Shown here in pieces: positions 6,267 through 8,017 of a stretch of 8,017 bases of DNA. Source of the stretch: Deltaproteobacteria bacterium (GTDB lineage Bacteria > Desulfobacterota > Desulfobacteria > Desulfobacterales > Desulfatibacillaceae); contig JAFDHW010000092.1 in NCBI GenBank assembly GCA_019308705.1, positions 1 through 8,017 on the forward strand. The letters run 5' to 3'. The position numbers and the translations under genes are program-made. How positions within the stretch are numbered: position 1 is the first letter of the stretch; every line of letters starts with the position of its first letter. The notes under the pieces were generated by a model that did not search any database, was not told where the DNA came from, and saw only the letters and a list, made by a program, of their open reading frames with translations.

Positions 6267-7036
6267 CAGAACATGGCCGCGGTCAGAAAGTAGTCGGAAA
6301 CGAGGATGCACAAAGAAGACACCACCACGCTCTCGGTGGTGGCCCGGCCCACGCCCTCGGCGCCGCCCGTGGTGTAGAACCCCTTGTAACAGCCCACAAG
6401 GGTGAGGATGAGGCCGAAAACCGCGGACTTGATCAGCCCGTTGAAGATGTCGTCCAACTCCACGATGGTGGTCATCTTGTCCATGAACAGCCCGGCGTTG
6501 ATGTCCAAAAGCCCCACCCCCACGAAGGTGCCGCCGGCGATGCCCACGAAGTCCGCCATGACCACCAGCATCGGCACCATGATCACCCCGGCCAGGATGC
6601 GGGGGGTGACCAGGTACTGCACCGGGTCCACCGCCATGGCGGAAAGGGCGTCGATCTGCTCGGAAACCCGCATGGTGCCGATCTCCGCCGCGATGGCCGA
6701 ACCCGCGCGGCCCGCAACCACCAGCGCGGTGATCACCGGGCCCAGCTCCCGGGTGATGGCCAGCGCCATGGTGGCCCCCACCAGGCTTTCCGCGGAAAAC
6801 GTGCGGAACCCGTAGTAGGTCTGCAGGGAGAGCACCATGCCCGTGAACGCGCCGGTGACGGCCACAACCCAGAAGGAGCGCACCCCCACGAACTCCATCT
6901 GCTTGAAAAGCAGGCGCAGGCGGAAGGGCGGGCGGAACAGCCAGGACACGGCGGACAGAAACAGCACCGTGATGCGGCCAAAGCCCTCCAAAAGAGCCAG
7001 GGTGGGCCTTCCCAGCATTTCGAAGAACGTGGTCAC
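6266..7036 (-). CDS. mlaE: MlaE-like ABC lipid transporter permease
   Basis: A 256-residue inner-membrane permease of the MlaE/YrbE family. Family hallmarks are the long conserved block from RELGPVITALVVAGRAGSAIA (96-116) through AEIGTMRVSEQIDAL (117-131) and the C-terminal YKGFYTTGGAEGVG (217-230) followed by RATTESVV. An amphipathic N-terminal helix (about 10-34) and several hydrophobic segments (about 52-72, 87-115, 145-175, 203-216, 234-254) match the fold. It forms the channel that works with MlaF and the MCE protein. The start is GTG at 7036, favoured by AAAGGTGG seven bases upstream; an in-frame ATG at codon 7 has no such site. It is the first gene of the five-gene - strand operon. Confidence 0.93.
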   Translation of the reverse strand: MTTFFEMLGRPTLALLEGFGRITVLFLSAVSWLFRPPFRLRLLFKQMEFVGVRSFWVVAVTGAFTGMVLSLQTYYGFRTFSAESLVGATMALAITRELGPVITALVVAGRAGSAIAAEIGTMRVSEQIDALSAMAVDPVQYLVTPRILAGVIMVPMLVVMADFVGIAGGTFVGVGLLDINAGLFMDKMTTIVELDDIFNGLIKSAVFGLILTLVGCYKGFYTTGGAEGVGRATTESVVVSSLCILVSDYFLTAAMF

Positions 7037-7043
7037 GGTGGGG

Positions 7044-7051
7044 CCACCTTT
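7044..7051 (-). promoter_or_regulatory. Ribosome-binding site of the permease gene
   Basis: The - strand reads AAAGGTGG seven bases before the GTG at 7036. This supports the GTG over the in-frame ATG six codons later. Confidence 0.7.
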
Positions 7052-7094
7052 ATGAAAACGTCTTCAAAGGGGATGGAACACGGGAATTTCCAGC

Positions 7095-7110
7095 AGGTTG
7101 GTTGTAACCT
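7095..7110. promoter_or_regulatory. Inverted repeat over the mla promoter -10 (candidate operator)
   Basis: AGGTT (7095-7099) and AACCT (7106-7110) form a dyad with a 6-bp spacer covering the proposed -10 element. A dimeric repressor could bind here. The arms are only 5 bp each, so chance is possible. Confidence 0.3.
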
Positions 7111-7128
7111 ATGGGCGCGCAAAGTCAA
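7101..7128 (-). promoter_or_regulatory. Candidate sigma-70 promoter of the mla/two-component operon
   Basis: On the - strand TTGACT (7128-7123) and TACAAC (7106-7101) are separated by 16 bp. The -35 matches 5 of 6 consensus bases and the -10 matches 4 of 6. Transcription would begin near 7094 and leave a leader of about 58 nt before the permease GTG. It is the best promoter candidate seen between the divergent genes. Confidence 0.5.
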
Positions 7129-7140
7129 TGGCTGCAAACG

Positions 7141-7168
7141 AAAAACCCGGACGGCGCAGCCGCCCGGG
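7141..7168 (-). terminator. Intrinsic terminator upstream of the mla promoter, - strand
   Basis: On the - strand CCCGGGCGGC (7168-7159) pairs with GCCGTCCGGG (7155-7146) around a TGC loop, with one G-U pair, then TTTTT (7145-7141). On the + strand the same position would be an A-C mismatch and there is no T tract, so the direction is clear. No - strand gene lies to its right in the window before the HD gene, which is on the + strand. It may stop antisense transcription from across the HD gene, end an unseen short RNA, or attenuate a longer mla leader. Confidence 0.75.
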
Positions 7169-7204
7169 CCTTCGCAGGGGGAAGACATCAGGGGTCAGGG
7201 GGAA

Positions 7205-7229
7205 AGGAGGGCTTGCAGGGCACCCTCCT
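7205..7229. repeat. Hairpin-forming inverted repeat
   Basis: AGGAGGG (7205-7211) pairs with CCCTCCT (7223-7229) around 11 bases. A competing pairing GCAGG (7215-7219) with CCTGC (7227-7231) shares the same right arm, so the two are mutually exclusive. It lies on the leader side of both divergent genes. No function can be assigned. Confidence 0.35.
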
Positions 7230-7232
7230 GCA

Positions 7233-7251
7233 GGGATATTTTATATATCCC
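7233..7251. repeat. AT-rich inverted repeat between divergent genes
   Basis: GGGATAT (7233-7239) and ATATCCC (7245-7251) form a perfect 7-bp dyad around TTTTA. It is the most AT-rich spot in this GC-rich gap and includes TATTTT on the + strand and TATAAA on the - strand, so it could supply a -10 element for either direction. With TTGCAG at 7213-7218 the + strand element has an 18-bp spacing and could drive the HD gene; the - strand lacks a good -35. Confidence 0.35.
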
Positions 7252-7291
7252 CAACCCCCGCAAGAACGAAATGAAGTGTTTCACAGCAAAG

Positions 7292-7309
7292 GTGTGAATC
7301 GTGTCACAC
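7292..7309. promoter_or_regulatory. CRP/FNR-like operator
   Basis: GTGTGA (7292-7297) and TCACAC (7304-7309) form a perfect dyad with a 6-bp spacer, fitting the TGTGA-N6-TCACA pattern used by CRP-type members of the CRP/FNR superfamily. A further half-site TTCACA (7280-7285) makes a second dyad with TGTGAA (7293-7298), spacer 7. The site is 25 bp before the chosen HD start and downstream of the only candidate + promoter, which would suit a repressor. The actual regulator is not known. Confidence 0.5.
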
Positions 7310-7322
7310 GAGCCCGGAAGCC

Positions 7323-7328
7323 AAAGGA
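7323..7328 (+). promoter_or_regulatory. Ribosome-binding site of the HD-domain gene
   Basis: AAAGGA lies five bases before the ATG at 7334 and supports that start. An in-frame GTG at 7301 would lie inside the CRP-like palindrome and adds 11 residues with no family likeness. Confidence 0.65.
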
Positions 7329-7333
7329 CCGGC

Positions 7334-8002
7334 ATGAGCAAAAACAACCCCGGGAATCGGTTGCCTCCCAAGGTGCGGGCGGCATTGGACGCGGCGAAAG
7401 GATTCCTTGCCGCGGGGCGCGCAAGCCATGATTTCGACCACACCCTGCGCGTCATGGAGCTTTGCCGGAGAGTGGGTCCGCCGGAGGGCGCGGACATGGA
7501 GGTTTTGCTCATCGCGGCGGCGCTCCATGACATCGGCCGTCCCGCCCAGGACGAATCCCGTGGGAAAATCTGCCACGCCGCCCATGGCGCGGTCCTGGCC
7601 GGGGAGGTTCTGGATCGCCTTTGCCTGCCCCGGGGAAAAAGGCAAAACGTGTTGCACTGCATCCGCGCCCACAGGTTCCGGGGAGACTGTCCGCCGGAAA
7701 CCGTGGAGGCCAAGGTCCTCTTTGACTGCGACAAGCTGGATTCCATCGGGGCCATCGGCGTGGCCCGCACCTTCCAGTTTGCAGGCGAGGTGGGCGCCCG
7801 GCTCCACAACCGGCAACAGGACCTCTCCCAGACCCGCGCCTACTCCGAGGAGGACACGGGCTACCGGGAATACCGGCTGAAGCTCTCCATGGTGGCCGGG
7901 AGGATGATGACGGAAGAGGGCCGCCGGCTGGCAAAGAAGCGCCACGCCTTCATGGAAGCCTTTTTCGAACGCTTCCTGGCCGAACACGAGGCCAGGGATT
8001 GA
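7334..8002 (+). CDS. HD-domain metal-dependent phosphohydrolase (YedJ-like)
   Basis: A 222-residue soluble protein of the HD superfamily, which hydrolyses phosphate esters at a divalent-metal site. Likely metal ligands are visible: HDFDHTLRV (32-40) with H36, ALHDIG (63-68) with H65/D66, HAAH (81-84), H108 and H113, and the D131/D133 pair in DCDKLDSIGAIGVARTF. The spacing and the CDKLDSIGA motif resemble the YedJ group of small stand-alone HD proteins, whose substrate is not established. There is no signal peptide or membrane segment. It is transcribed away from the mla operon and shares the control region 7037-7333 with it. The functional link to lipid transport, if any, is not evident. Only 15 bases follow the stop in the window and they show nothing. 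Confidence 0.85.
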   Translation: MSKNNPGNRLPPKVRAALDAAKGFLAAGRASHDFDHTLRVMELCRRVGPPEGADMEVLLIAAALHDIGRPAQDESRGKICHAAHGAVLAGEVLDRLCLPRGKRQNVLHCIRAHRFRGDCPPETVEAKVLFDCDKLDSIGAIGVARTFQFAGEVGARLHNRQQDLSQTRAYSEEDTGYREYRLKLSMVAGRMMTEEGRRLAKKRHAFMEAFFERFLAEHEARD

Positions 8003-8017
8003 AAGGGCTTTATCCCG

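Noticed and set aside
7133..7147. GG-N10-GC with TTTGCA on the - strand ahead of the mla promoter
   Set aside because: The -24 half is GGT rather than GGC and lies in the T tract of the terminator, so the match is probably fortuitous.

Overview
The window is GC-rich DNA of Gram-negative character. The MCE/MlaD lipid-transport genes, an NtrC-type two-component pair and a UPF0182 protein together suggest a deltaproteobacterium (Desulfobacterota/Desulfobacteria-like). That assignment is an inference from gene content and style, not from a marker gene.

Layout. (1) Positions 2-688, + strand: the 3' end of a UPF0182 (COG1615) membrane protein. (2) Positions 689-1086: a 398-base gap between convergent genes that is not empty. 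On the - strand it carries a near-perfect sigma-54 promoter (797-814), then a predicted short RNA of about 76 nt (787 to 712) ending in a strong intrinsic terminator. Upstream of that promoter lie two copies of the palindrome GTTCAAAATTTTGAAC (934-949 and 1011-1026); the second sits inside a perfect 32-bp palindrome (1003-1034). (3) Positions 1087-7036, - strand: a tightly packed five-gene run in the order mlaE-like permease, mlaF-like ATPase, MCE/MlaD-like protein with a beta-rich C-terminal domain, membrane histidine kinase, NtrC-family response regulator. Neighbours overlap or lie within 15 bp of each other. (4) Positions 7037-7333: a divergent control region with a candidate sigma-70 promoter for the mla operon, an intrinsic terminator pointing toward that operon, an AT-rich inverted repeat and a CRP/FNR-like palindrome. 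(5) Positions 7334-8002, + strand: an HD-domain phosphohydrolase.

How the parts may work together. MlaE, MlaF and the MCE protein would form an ABC-type lipid transporter between the inner and outer membranes. The co-transcribed kinase has an extracytoplasmic sensor domain, so it could read envelope state and phosphorylate the regulator, which keeps an intact GAFTGA loop and so should act on sigma-54 RNA polymerase. The only convincing sigma-54 promoter seen in the non-coding DNA lies just past the regulator gene, with paired palindromes at enhancer distance, and it would drive a small RNA. That RNA has three CCUCC (anti-Shine-Dalgarno-like) clusters, one in a hairpin loop and two in a single-stranded linker. 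The proposed circuit, envelope sensor kinase to NtrC-type regulator to sigma-54 small RNA beside a lipid-transport operon, resembles in logic LuxO/Qrr in Vibrio and GlrR/GlmY in enterobacteria. It is the most interesting thing here, but it is a prediction from sequence alone.
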